A stretch of DNA of 64,000 nucleotides from UBA1562 sp041653955 (GTDB taxonomy: Bacteria; Omnitrophota; Gorgyraeia; Gygaellales; Profunditerraquicolaceae), in NCBI GenBank assembly GCA_041653955.1, contig JBAZEH010000002.1, forward strand, positions 1-64,000, written 5' to 3'. Position 1 is the first letter of the stretch. Each line of letters starts with the position of its first letter. Below are positions 56,971 to 64,000 of the stretch, in pieces. The translations under genes and the position numbers were made by a program. Below the pieces are notes generated by a model. That model was given only the letters and a program-made list of their open reading frames with translations. It searched no databases and was not told where the DNA came from.

Positions 56971-58094
56971 AAAAAGCCGTTATTATAGGAGGCGGGTTCG
57001 CCGGATTGAGCGCGGCAAAAAGGTTCTTTGCGCAAAAGGGCGCCCTGTCGGTTACTCTTATAGACAGAAAACCGACATTTGATTTCCTCCCGGCCTTACC
57101 GGATATCATCGGGAGGAATATAGCCCCCGCGTACCTGAAAGCGGATATAAAAGCGATCTCGCGCAGGTTAGGTTTTGATTTTATAAATGAAGAAGTCATT
57201 GGCGTGGATCTGGCACAGAACAAAGTAAATACTGTTTCTTCGGGCGTGTATTATGATTATCTTTTGATCTCAAGCGGCAGCCAGACCAACTTTTACGGTA
57301 ATGCCGCGATAGAGAAGAATGCTTATCTTCTTGACAGGGTGGACGATGCCGCGAAGATAGCGCGGGCGGTAAAGGAAAATGGCTTTACTGATTTTGTGGT
57401 TTGCGGAGGCGGTTATACGGGGATAGAGTTAGCCACTAATCTAAAAAAACTTTTGAATAGATTATGGCGTACTGATAAGGTAGTGATAGTAGAGCGGCAG
57501 CCGGATATATTGGGGCCCCTTCCGCAGTGGATGAAGGATTACGCGCGGGATAACCTGCGCAGGCTGGATATAGAGATCCTGGCTGCAACTACGGTAGAGC
57601 ATATAAATGGACGTGAGATCATGCTCTCGGGAGGCAGGGGATTTGATAACGCGATGCTTATCTGGGCCGCCGGGGTAAAGAGCGGTGATTTTATCCGGAA
57701 AATGGACCTGGAGAAGAACCCGCAGGGCAGGCTAAAAGTTGATGAATATTTAAGGATAAACAGGAATTGTTACGCGGCTGGAGATGCCGCGTTGTTTTCT
57801 TACCGGGGCGGTACCTTAAGGATGGCGGTCCAGTTTTCCATAATGGAAGGTCTTATCGCGGCGGTGAATATCTTGCGGGATGCGCGGGGGATGAAACCCG
57901 CGGCGTACCTCCCGGTTGACCTGGGTTATGTGATACCTATGGCTAATGATCTTTCCTGCGGAAGTATTTTGGGTATGGACCTTAAAGGCAGGATACCTAC
58001 GGCGCTGCATTATTTTATGTGCCTTTACCGTTCTTACGGATGGAATAACAAGGCAGGTTTTGCCAAAGACCTGTTAAGAGGAGGTGGGAGATGA
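56967..58094 (+). CDS. NDH-2-like FAD/NAD(P) oxidoreductase
   Basis: 375 residues: FAD-binding VIIGGGFAGLSAAKRF, NADH-binding VVCGGGYTGIELATNL, and the FAD closing motif CYAAGDAA. Homologous to type II NADH:quinone dehydrogenases and sulfide:quinone reductases; no conserved SQR cysteines are obvious. With UbiA it suggests a membrane quinone pool. The C-terminus lacks a hydrophobic helix but contains amphipathic segments, as in many NDH-2. Confidence 0.88.
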   Translation: MKKAVIIGGGFAGLSAAKRFFAQKGALSVTLIDRKPTFDFLPALPDIIGRNIAPAYLKADIKAISRRLGFDFINEEVIGVDLAQNKVNTVSSGVYYDYLLISSGSQTNFYGNAAIEKNAYLLDRVDDAAKIARAVKENGFTDFVVCGGGYTGIELATNLKKLLNRLWRTDKVVIVERQPDILGPLPQWMKDYARDNLRRLDIEILAATTVEHINGREIMLSGGRGFDNAMLIWAAGVKSGDFIRKMDLEKNPQGRLKVDEYLRINRNCYAAGDAALFSYRGGTLRMAVQFSIMEGLIAAVNILRDARGMKPAAYLPVDLGYVIPMANDLSCGSILGMDLKGRIPTALHYFMCLYRSYGWNNKAGFAKDLLRGGGR

Positions 58095-58483
58095 CGGATC
58101 TGGCGGTATTCATCTTAAGGCTCGCGATAGGAGTGGTTTTCTCCGGCCACGGGCTTCAGAAAGCTTTTGGGCTTTTTGGAGGTCCGGGTATCAACGCATT
58201 CTCCGGTATGCTTTCGGGCTTAGGTTTTGCCCCGGCTTTATTGTGGGCTTACGCGGTAGCATACATTGAATTGATCGCGGGCGTCTTTCTGATAGCCGGG
58301 CTGTTCACGCGCGTATCTTCGCTGCTGCTTATAATTATCATGGTTGTGGCCGCGGTCAAAGTCCATCTGCGAAACGGTTTTTTTCTGCAGAACGGAGGAT
58401 TTGAATATATATTCGTGTTGACCTGCGCGCTGCTTGCCATATTGATCAACGGAGCGGGGAGTTTCAGTTTTTCTAAAAAGTAA
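58091..58483 (+). CDS. DoxX family membrane protein
   Basis: 130 residues, four helices: LRLAIGVVFSGHGLQKAFGLFGG, YIELIAGVFLIAGLF, RVSSLLLIIIMVVAAVKVH, IFVLTCALLAILI. DoxX-like proteins associate with quinone or sulfur oxidation systems. Overlaps the flavoprotein gene by 4 bp, so it may be its membrane partner. Confidence 0.9.
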   Translation: MTDLAVFILRLAIGVVFSGHGLQKAFGLFGGPGINAFSGMLSGLGFAPALLWAYAVAYIELIAGVFLIAGLFTRVSSLLLIIIMVVAAVKVHLRNGFFLQNGGFEYIFVLTCALLAILINGAGSFSFSKK

Positions 58484-58498
58484 GAAAGGAGAACGGAA

Positions 58499-58687
58499 AT
58501 GGCGAACAATAAAGAAGTATGTGTGGGTGGTGTAATATTCTCTACCGCGGGGATATTGCTGCTTTTGGGCGCGGCGTTTGATATCCTGCCTGTTTCCGAT
58601 AATCTGGCGATATTCCTCGGAATCGCCTGTTTTATCATCGCAGGCGCCATAAAAAAGATCATGAAGGGCGGAAGCTGCTGCAAATAG
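58499..58687 (+). CDS. Small membrane protein, unknown
   Basis: 62 residues, two helices (GGVIFSTAGILLLLGAAFDIL, NLAIFLGIACFIIAGAIK) and a terminal GGSCCK that could bind metal or be modified. RBS AAAGGAGAA. Located between DoxX and a cation antiporter. No family recognised. Confidence 0.65.
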   Translation: MANNKEVCVGGVIFSTAGILLLLGAAFDILPVSDNLAIFLGIACFIIAGAIKKIMKGGSCCK

Positions 58688-58692
58688 AATAA

Positions 58693-60414
58693 ATGGATGA
58701 ACATAATATTCTGATTTTTCTTATCCAGGTAGTCATCCTGCTTGGGTTTGCCAGGATGCTTGGGGAGTTGTTCCGTATCTGGAAACAGCCCGCGCTCACC
58801 GCGGAGATAATGGTCGGAGTGATATTCGGCCCTACTATCCTGGGCCGCTTTTTCCCTTCGGTGAGCCGGTACATATTCCCCGCCGAACCCCTGCAGGCAG
58901 CCATGCTTGAAACGATCGCGTGGCTGGGAGTATTCTTTTTTCTCCTGGAGATGGGGCTGGAGCTGGATTTTTCAAGCGCCTGGAGGCAGAGGGGAAATGC
59001 ATTAAAGATCGCGCTGTCGGATATAATCATCCCGATGGCAATTGCTTTTATTCCCGCTTTTTTTATCCCGTCTCATTACCTGGTTGACCCTGATCAGAGG
59101 CTGATATTCGCGTTCTTTATTGCTACTGTAATGACAATAAGCGCTTTGCCTATCGCGGCCCGCGCCCTGCGCGACCTGGATATCTATAAGACCGACCTGG
59201 GTTTTCTTATCATGTCGGCACTTTCCGTAAATGATATTATCGGATGGCTGATCTTTACATTGATCCTGGGGTTTTTTACTCAAATGGATATACAGGTATC
59301 CAGGGTGATCATTATACTGTTGTCCACGCTGGGTTTCACCGTATTCTGCCTTACGGTAGGGAGGCGCTGGGCAGATATTGTTGTTACCAGGATAAAAGAG
59401 AAGAATATCCCGGAGCCGGCCGGCTCACTTACCTTCATCTGCATACTGGGTTTTCTTTGCGGGGCCATAACGCAGAAAATAGGCATACACGCCTTATTCG
59501 GTTTCTTCGTAGCCGGGGTCATGGTCGGCGGGGCTAAGGCCCTTCCTGAGAGGACGCGCCACGTTATCTCGCAGATGGTTTATGCCATATTTGTCCCTCT
59601 TTTCTTTGCCAGCATAGGCCTGCGCGTAGATTTCGTGAAGAATTTTGATATTTTTATTGTTTTGATCCTGATCGTTATCGGTATATTCGGAAGGTTCATA
59701 GGCGCATGGATAGGGGTCAACTTGAGCAGCGTTTCGCGCGTGAACCGGCTTACCATAGCAATAGCGCATACGCCCGGGGGGTCAATGGAGATAGTCGTGG
59801 GTATCCTGGCGCTGCAGTATAACCTGATCACTGAACCGATATTCGTGGGTATTGTTTTTAGCGCCGTATTCTCTTCGGTCATACTCGGGCCATGGCTAAG
59901 GCACGCCGTTTTAAAGCGTGAAGAGATAAATATAATGGAATTTTCCCGGACCCATAATATCATCGCGAATATGAAGTCAACCGAACGTAACGCAGCAATG
60001 CAGGAACTTTGTTCGCTGGTAGCCGAGCAGGGGAATACGCCGCATCCTGAAGCCTTATATAGGGCTGTCGCGGCAAGAGAGAATACTATGGGCACGGCGA
60101 TAGAGGAGGGGATCGCCCTTCCGCATGCGCGCATCCCGCGCCTGGTCAAACCCGTTATCGCTCTCGGGATATCTGAAGCCGGGATAGAGTGGGATTCACC
60201 TGACGGCAAGCCAACGCACCTTATCTTTTTGATCCTTACCCCCAGGGAGGATGATTGGATCCAGGTGCAGATATTGCGCATTATATCCAAGGCCATGAGC
60301 AGCAAAAAAATAAGGGACGCGTTTTTATCCGCCGGGGAGCGCCATAATATCTGGCATATACTACAGCAGGTATTTACCCCGCATCAGATAGTAAGAAAAA
60401 AGGAGCGGCGCTGA
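58693..60414 (+). CDS. Kef-type cation/proton antiporter with C-terminal PTS EIIA-like domain
   Basis: 573 residues. The first 400 are a CPA2 antiporter (AEIMVGVIFGPTILG, MTISALPIAARAL followed by LSVNDIIGWL, HTPGGSMEIVVGILAL). After a linker, residues about 430-560 form an EIIA-fructose/nitrogen-type domain with the phosphorylatable His in EEGIALPHARIP. The domain would sense PTS phosphorylation or act as an orphan regulator. No HPr or EI gene is in the window. Confidence 0.9.
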   Translation: MDEHNILIFLIQVVILLGFARMLGELFRIWKQPALTAEIMVGVIFGPTILGRFFPSVSRYIFPAEPLQAAMLETIAWLGVFFFLLEMGLELDFSSAWRQRGNALKIALSDIIIPMAIAFIPAFFIPSHYLVDPDQRLIFAFFIATVMTISALPIAARALRDLDIYKTDLGFLIMSALSVNDIIGWLIFTLILGFFTQMDIQVSRVIIILLSTLGFTVFCLTVGRRWADIVVTRIKEKNIPEPAGSLTFICILGFLCGAITQKIGIHALFGFFVAGVMVGGAKALPERTRHVISQMVYAIFVPLFFASIGLRVDFVKNFDIFIVLILIVIGIFGRFIGAWIGVNLSSVSRVNRLTIAIAHTPGGSMEIVVGILALQYNLITEPIFVGIVFSAVFSSVILGPWLRHAVLKREEINIMEFSRTHNIIANMKSTERNAAMQELCSLVAEQGNTPHPEALYRAVAARENTMGTAIEEGIALPHARIPRLVKPVIALGISEAGIEWDSPDGKPTHLIFLILTPREDDWIQVQILRIISKAMSSKKIRDAFLSAGERHNIWHILQQVFTPHQIVRKKERR

Positions 60415-60423
60415 TATTTTACC

Positions 60424-60453
60424 TTGACATAACCTGTTTTATAGAGGTAATAT
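60424..60453 (+). promoter_or_regulatory. Promoter of the MEDS gene
   Basis: TTGACA (60424-60429), 18-bp spacer, TAATAT (60448-60453). About 90 nt of leader follow, with the hairpin below. Confidence 0.7.
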
Positions 60454-60503
60454 AAGATACAAATAAGTATCCCGTAACGGAACAGGGAAAGCAACCGAAG
60501 ATA

Positions 60504-60529
60504 AGACAACTTTACGGGTTGTCTTTTTT
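60504..60529 (+). terminator. Terminator-like hairpin in the MEDS leader
   Basis: AGACAAC (60504-60510), 7-nt loop, GTTGTCT (60518-60524), then a run of six Ts. It is 25 nt before the start codon, downstream of the promoter. Confidence 0.75.
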
Positions 60530-60554
60530 GTTTTTGAGAGGGCGGTAAAAAAAT

Positions 60555-61217
60555 ATGTGTCCGGAAAGCGCTTTGGGTAACCTGGATCACGGCACGCACC
60601 TGTGCAGTATTTACAGGGATAAAAATGAGCAGCTATCGTCCGTACTCTCTTATATAAAAGGCGGGCTGTTTAGGGGAGATAAGATCATCAGCATCCTGAC
60701 CGAGGGTACCAGGAGCATATTCGTTAAGACCCTTTCGGATCTTGGGCTGGAATTAGAAAAGTGCAGAGAATGGGGGCAGTTCATCTTTATTGACGATAAA
60801 GAGTTCTATCTGGGCCAGGGCTGCTTTGACCCTGACAGGATAATACAGATGGTAACGCAGGAGCAGAATAACGCGGCAATGTCTGGTTATAAGGGGGTAA
60901 GAGGGATAGCTGAAATGGATTGTTTCCTTTCCAGGGCCCCTGGGACAGAGAAGTTGATAGAGTATGAATCAAACCTGAATTATTTCTTCCCGGGAAGCAG
61001 GCTTACATCCATATGCCATTACAGGGAGGACCTTTTTGATGAGGATACCCTGTTGGGGGTTTTATATACCCATCCTAAGGCGATAATTTACGGCAAACTG
61101 TATGATAACCATTATTATATACCCCCAGAGCAGTTCCCGGCGCGCCTAAAAGACGGCTCTATACCCGGCACATACAGGTTATTAAGGGACACATTAATTG
61201 CGCAGGGTCCTTTATGA
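60555..61217 (+). CDS. MEDS-domain (DcmR sensory) protein
   Basis: 220 residues comprising one MEDS domain: GTHLCSIYRDKNEQLSSVLS, a P-loop-like Walker-B-type middle, GYKGVRGIAEMDCFLS, and LTSICHYREDLFDEDTLLGV. In DcmR and in methanogen sensors this domain is fused to helix-turn-helix or kinase parts; here it stands alone and starts with CPESALGNLDHG. It may bind a cofactor or nucleotide and signal to a separate partner. Confidence 0.85.
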   Translation: MCPESALGNLDHGTHLCSIYRDKNEQLSSVLSYIKGGLFRGDKIISILTEGTRSIFVKTLSDLGLELEKCREWGQFIFIDDKEFYLGQGCFDPDRIIQMVTQEQNNAAMSGYKGVRGIAEMDCFLSRAPGTEKLIEYESNLNYFFPGSRLTSICHYREDLFDEDTLLGVLYTHPKAIIYGKLYDNHYYIPPEQFPARLKDGSIPGTYRLLRDTLIAQGPL

Positions 61218-61241
61218 GGGGCGGCAGGCATATTATTTTGA

Positions 61242-61269
61242 TTGACAAATCCAAAAAAGGTGGTATACT
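61242..61269 (+). promoter_or_regulatory. Strong sigma70 promoter of the cold-shock gene
   Basis: TTGACA (61242-61247), 16-bp spacer, TATACT (61264-61269). Matches the promoter at 27976 closely. Confidence 0.9.
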
Positions 61270-61275
61270 AACGTT

Positions 61276-61343
61276 GGTAGTAAATAAGAGATTAGAAAGT
61301 CTAGGGCCGGGAGGTTTAGATATCTAACCTTTCGGCTTTTTTT
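61276..61343 (+). ncRNA. Short leader/small RNA ending in an intrinsic terminator, csp copy
   Basis: About 68 nt with GAGATTAGAA, then a terminator stem GGCCGggAGGTTtAGA / TCTaACCTttCGGCT (61305-61337) and seven Ts. Homologous in order and sequence to the leader at 28011-28081. It ends 50 nt before the cold-shock ATG. Confidence 0.68.
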
Positions 61344-61391
61344 GTTTCTGTCGTTATTTACTATAATTCGAAAGAAAGGAGGAAGTAAATA

Positions 61392-61592
61392 ATGGCAAGA
61401 GGAAAAGTAAAGTGGTTCTCAAACCAGAAAGGCTACGGCTTTATCACTCCCGAGTCGGGCAATGATGTATTTGTGCATCATAGCGCGATACAAGGCGAGG
61501 GTTACAAGTCCTTAGACGAAGGGCAGGAAGTCGAATTCGAGGTGGAGCAGGGCCCTAAAGGTGAACAAGCTACTAAAGTAGTGAAGTTATAA
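61392..61592 (+). CDS. Cold-shock protein
   Basis: 66 residues, a complete CSD: GKVKWFSNQKGYGFITPE (RNP1) and DVFVHHSAI (RNP2), ending GPKGEQATKVVKL. RNA chaperone. RBS AAAGGAGGAAG. Has its own strong promoter and a terminator-bearing leader. Confidence 0.96.
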   Translation: MARGKVKWFSNQKGYGFITPESGNDVFVHHSAIQGEGYKSLDEGQEVEFEVEQGPKGEQATKVVKL

Positions 61593-61605
61593 CCTTGAAA
61601 AAAAG

Positions 61606-61643
61606 AACAAACCCGGTCCCATTCAGGGGCCGGGTTTGTTTTT
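61606..61643 (+). terminator. Intrinsic terminator after the cold-shock gene
   Basis: AACAAACCCGG (61606-61616) pairs perfectly with CCGGGTTTGTT (61630-61640), then TTT. Confidence 0.92.
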
Positions 61644-61660
61644 AACAGAAGGAGGAGCAG

Positions 61661-61867
61661 ATGCACACAGGCAAGATAAAGAAGTTAGTGCGTGACAGGG
61701 GGTTCGGGTTTATCAGCGATACGGACGGAAGGGAAGTATTCTTTCATCAGTCAAGCCTTCTGGATACAAAATTTGATATTCTTAACGAAGAGCAGGCGGT
61801 AGAGTTTGAGATAGAGGATTCACCTAAGGGCCCGCGCGCCATCAATGTGCGTATCGCTCAAAAATAA
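61661..61867 (+). CDS. Second cold-shock-domain protein, divergent
   Basis: 68 residues: GKIKKLVRDRGFGFISD and REVFFHQSSL. The usual GxVKWFN start reads GKIKKLV, so two RNA-stacking aromatics (Trp, Phe) are missing, as in the CspD-like or eukaryotic-type outliers. RBS AAGGAGGAG. The two cold-shock genes are separated by a terminator. Confidence 0.9.
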   Translation: MHTGKIKKLVRDRGFGFISDTDGREVFFHQSSLLDTKFDILNEEQAVEFEIEDSPKGPRAINVRIAQK

Positions 61868-61890
61868 CGGTATATTAACCGTCTAAAATA

Positions 61891-63177
61891 ATGAAAGTAA
61901 TACTTATAGAACCGGCCGCAGCAGAGGCTAACGTATACAGTAAGTTATGCATGCCTCTTATGGGGCCGGTCTATCTGGGGACCATACTTAAGAACAGGGG
62001 GCATGAGGTCAGTATATATAATGAAGATATGTATACGCCCGATTATTCCAGGCTGGACGCGGATATAATAGGTATCTCTATACTTACTTCTACCGCCAGG
62101 CGCGGATATGAGATAGCCGGGATGTTCCCGAAAGAGAAGGTGATCATAGGCGGGGTTCATGCCAGCCTTTTGCCCGATGAGGCGCTTCAATTTGCCAGGC
62201 AGGTAGTGGTAGGAGAAGCGGAAGAGGTTATCGCAGATGTAGTAGAAGGCAGGAATAGGGAGCCGATCGTGCAGGGTACCCGGCCGCAGGACCTGGATAG
62301 CCTGCCTTATCCGGATTTCTCCCTGATAAAAGGTTATAAGGCATCCCCCATAGTCATGCCTATATCTACTTCAAGGGGCTGCCCTTTTGATTGTATTTTC
62401 TGTTCCGTGACAAAGATGTTTGGCCGTGAATACAGGTTCCGCAGCGCGGGAAATGTCATGGGAGAGATAGAATCAAGGAACGCGAGGTCTTTTTTCTTTT
62501 GCGACGATAATTTTACCGCGCACCCGGAACGCACGCGTGCGCTGCTTGGACTCATGCTGGAACGCAAGGTCCCAAGCTGGAGCTGTCAGGTGCGCTGCGA
62601 TGCGGCAAAGGATGATGAACTCCTGGACCTTATGGCGCGCGCCGGATGTTCCGTAGTATGCGTGGGTTTTGAATCCATTAACCAGAAGACCCTGCAGGCG
62701 TATAAGAAGAAACAGAGTGTGGATGATATAATAAAATCTATCCGTTCCTTCCGCAGGAAGAAACTCAGGATACACGGGATGTTCGTCCTGGGAGGGGATG
62801 ATGACAATGAAAAGACCGTATGGGATACCCTTAAGTTCGCAGTAAAAGAGAAGATAGATACCATTCAGATGATGATCCTTACGCCCGTGCCGGGGACGAA
62901 GCTGCATGAAGAGTTGACGAAAGATGACCGCATCCTTAGCCACGATTGGAGCCTGTATGACGGCCAACATGTCGTTTTTAAACCGAAGTTGATATCGGCT
63001 AAGCAGCTGCAGATGAACGTGGTCAGGGCGTATATCAGGTTTTACTCTCTTTCCAAGTCATTATCCCTGCTCATAAGGATGCGTTTTCGTAACGCGATGT
63101 TCCGTTTCATAGGATACAGGATCATCCACGAATGGGTCCGGCATAACCATAAGATGCACTGGCTGCTTCAGATTTGA
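61891..63177 (+). CDS. Cobalamin-binding radical SAM protein
   Basis: 428 residues: an N-terminal B12-binding domain (MGPVYLGTILKNRGHEVSIYN, DADIIGISILTSTARRGYEI, VIIGGVHASLLPDEAL), radical SAM centre STSRGCPFDCIFCSVTK, then the barrel with FFCDDNFTAHPERT and VGFESINQKTLQAYKKKQ. Typical of the BchE/MmsB-like methylthiotransferase-unrelated group that includes hopanoid methylases and others; substrate unknown. Membrane-binding motif absent. Confidence 0.9.
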   Translation: MKVILIEPAAAEANVYSKLCMPLMGPVYLGTILKNRGHEVSIYNEDMYTPDYSRLDADIIGISILTSTARRGYEIAGMFPKEKVIIGGVHASLLPDEALQFARQVVVGEAEEVIADVVEGRNREPIVQGTRPQDLDSLPYPDFSLIKGYKASPIVMPISTSRGCPFDCIFCSVTKMFGREYRFRSAGNVMGEIESRNARSFFFCDDNFTAHPERTRALLGLMLERKVPSWSCQVRCDAAKDDELLDLMARAGCSVVCVGFESINQKTLQAYKKKQSVDDIIKSIRSFRRKKLRIHGMFVLGGDDDNEKTVWDTLKFAVKEKIDTIQMMILTPVPGTKLHEELTKDDRILSHDWSLYDGQHVVFKPKLISAKQLQMNVVRAYIRFYSLSKSLSLLIRMRFRNAMFRFIGYRIIHEWVRHNHKMHWLLQI

Positions 63178-63179
63178 CC

Positions 63180-63208
63180 TTGACCATTAAGCCATCCGGC
63201 AGTAAAAT
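63180..63208 (+). promoter_or_regulatory. Promoter of the 63356 gene (TTGACC/GCAGTAAAATA class)
   Basis: TTGACC (63180-63185), 17-bp spacer ending GCAG, TAAAAT (63203-63208). Third member of the class. Confidence 0.75.
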
Positions 63209-63260
63209 ACTTTATAACTGCGGGAGGATGGCTGATGTTAAAAAAAGAAATAATTATCTT

Positions 63261-63295
63261 GGCAACTCTTCAATATAGGGAGGGTTGCCTTTTTA
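63261..63295 (+). terminator. Terminator-like hairpin in leader
   Basis: GGCAAC (63261-63266), with CT/AG extending the stem, pairs with GTTGCC (63284-63289), then TTTTTA. Between promoter and gene. Confidence 0.7.
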
Positions 63296-63301
63296 TTGGA
63301 A

Positions 63302-63340
63302 TAACGCCCAAACCTATCTGATAGTTTGGTGTGCCTGTTG
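63302..63340 (+). promoter_or_regulatory. Single hairpin element related to the tandem units at 25996
   Basis: TAACGCCCAAAC...GTTTGGTGT forms the same bulged-C hairpin as 25996-26081. Two stem pairs are swapped (T-A to C-G, C-G to T-A) and one becomes G-U, so structure is kept while sequence changes. The RBS AAGGAGG follows 4 nt later. Confidence 0.7.
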
Positions 63341-63355
63341 GGCAAGGAGGATGGT

Positions 63356-63694
63356 ATGCGACTTGAAGAATTAAAAGGGAAACTCGTGCTTTTTAAGTTT
63401 GCCGATGAGATAAGAGGGGATCTTTCTCTTTTTCAGATCTACAAGGATGAGATGTGGGCAGTGGTCACGGGTATTGACGACGTGGGCATCTGGATAGAGA
63501 ACCCATCCTATGAACTCGGGGTATGGTGGAATGATAAGGGCGAGCTGGTCCCCCCGGCTAAACAGGTAAAAGAGAAAGTAAAGACAGATATACTTATCGC
63601 CTGGCGTTATATCAAAGGGCTGATGAACGTTGAAGATGACCGTTTCCAGAGGGTAAAGAGCGAGAGCCTGCCGGGATTCCAGGCCTATAAATAG
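63356..63694 (+). CDS. Small conserved-looking hypothetical protein
   Basis: 112 residues from ATG 63356 (RBS AAGGAGGATGGT; a longer in-frame start at 63326 would begin inside the hairpin). Single alpha/beta domain with LVLFKFADEIRGDLSLFQIY and VGIWIENPSYELGVWWNDKG. No motif recognised. Preceded by promoter, terminator-like hairpin and the bulged-C hairpin, so it is heavily regulated. Confidence 0.7.
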   Translation: MRLEELKGKLVLFKFADEIRGDLSLFQIYKDEMWAVVTGIDDVGIWIENPSYELGVWWNDKGELVPPAKQVKEKVKTDILIAWRYIKGLMNVEDDRFQRVKSESLPGFQAYK

Positions 63695-63706
63695 GATAAA
63701 ACCGAT

Positions 63707-64000
63707 ATGACAATAAGGCTGCTGGTCCTTATACTAATATTAATAGCGATACTGGTTTTTGCCCTTAAATATATCGAGGCCTGGGGGATATTTTTCCCTA
63801 CGAAGGATATCGGCTGGTATCCTTCGGACGTGAATATGCCGTTTGAGGATATATATGCCAAGACAAAGGATGGCGCGACGGTGAACGGCTGGTTTATCCC
63901 GCGTGAAGGCGCCAGGTATACCTTATTATTCTTTCACGGGAATGCCGGGAATATACAGCATAGGCTGGATAAAATGCTCATGCTTTGGGAGTCAGGCTTA
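63707..64000 (+). CDS. Alpha/beta hydrolase, N-terminal part (cut by window end)
   Basis: 98 codons are visible and the frame is open at the edge. N-terminal membrane helix (LLVLILILIAILVFALKYIE), then a BEM46/YqkD-like hydrolase start: DGATVNGWFIPREG, TLLFFHGNAGNIQHR (oxyanion loop HGNAGN). The nucleophile Ser would lie beyond the window. Membrane-anchored serine hydrolase likely. Confidence 0.8.
   Translation, partial: MTIRLLVLILILIAILVFALKYIEAWGIFFPTKDIGWYPSDVNMPFEDIYAKTKDGATVNGWFIPREGARYTLLFFHGNAGNIQHRLDKMLMLWESGL

Noticed and set aside
1..64000. tRNA or rRNA genes
   Set aside because: No T-loop-like GGTTCGAATCC motifs with cloverleaf arms and no rRNA-like stretches were noticed by eye; a covariance search would be needed to be certain.

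Overview
The window reads as a chromosomal segment of a Gram-negative, probably anaerobic or microaerophilic, uncultivated bacterium. Outer-membrane biology is explicit: two TolC-type proteins, a MacB exporter, a YbhFSR-like ABC exporter, an Mla/Pqi lipid-transport operon with its lipoprotein, and several lipobox proteins. Oxygen defence is of the anaerobe type (rubrerythrin, desulforedoxin, nickel superoxide dismutase, periplasmic MsrBA). Two cobalamin-binding radical SAM proteins, a GH130-GT4 pair, AsmA-like proteins and LA_2272-type surface repeats suggest Candidatus Omnitrophota or a neighbouring PVC-superphylum lineage. That placement is inference from gene content; there is no rRNA or tRNA gene here to settle it. 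Almost every gene is on the + strand, in tight runs with 4-bp ATGA overlaps. Promoters are sigma70-like (TTGACA/TTGACC, 16-18 bp, TATAAT/TAAAAT).

Layout. 1-1669: accessory island with a small toxin-antitoxin-like pair (basic small protein plus nucleotidyltransferase), bounded by 40-bp inverted repeats and flanked by 168-193 bp direct repeats. 1670-7819: MATE transporter, repeat membrane protein, thioredoxin-like protein, aquaporin, lipoproteins, serine hydrolase. 7866-14972: carbohydrate and central metabolism (GH130, GT4 fusion, CBS, antiporter, DapB-like reductase, cupin, phosphoglycerate mutase with an apparent ATT start). 15043-23315: NiSOD, TPR and ferritin-like small proteins, AsmA-like paralogues, YihY, short pyruvate kinase, DUF502. 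23349-29528: nucleases, radical SAM, small zinc proteins, PlsC and an RNA-metabolism cluster (RRM, Smr-like, zinc finger, DEAD-box helicase). 29652-42951: two tripartite export systems separated by a histidine kinase. 43037-49741: Ca-binding-like protein, Mla operon, CDF transporter, HflKC. 49927-53283: PilZ with a beta-repeat protein, MsrBA, desulforedoxin, rubrerythrin. 53280-56033 (minus): IspH, squalene/phytoene synthase, polyprenyl synthase, divergent from UbiA, an NDH-2-like flavoprotein and DoxX. 58693-64000: Kef-type antiporter with an EIIA-like tail, MEDS protein, two cold-shock proteins, radical SAM, a hypothetical protein and the start of an alpha/beta hydrolase.

The most unusual signals are regulatory or architectural. 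(1) The nucleotidyltransferase cassette has hairpin-forming inverted ends. (2) A winged-helix domain is fused in frame to the signal peptide of a TolC protein, behind a promoter carrying repeated ATATGC motifs. (3) One promoter-leader-terminator module lies upstream of both a DEAD-box helicase and a cold-shock protein, suggesting a cold-shock attenuator. (4) A hairpin element with compensatory changes sits next to the RBS of two unrelated small genes. (5) A promoter class TTGACC-N13-GCAGTAAAATA occurs three times.
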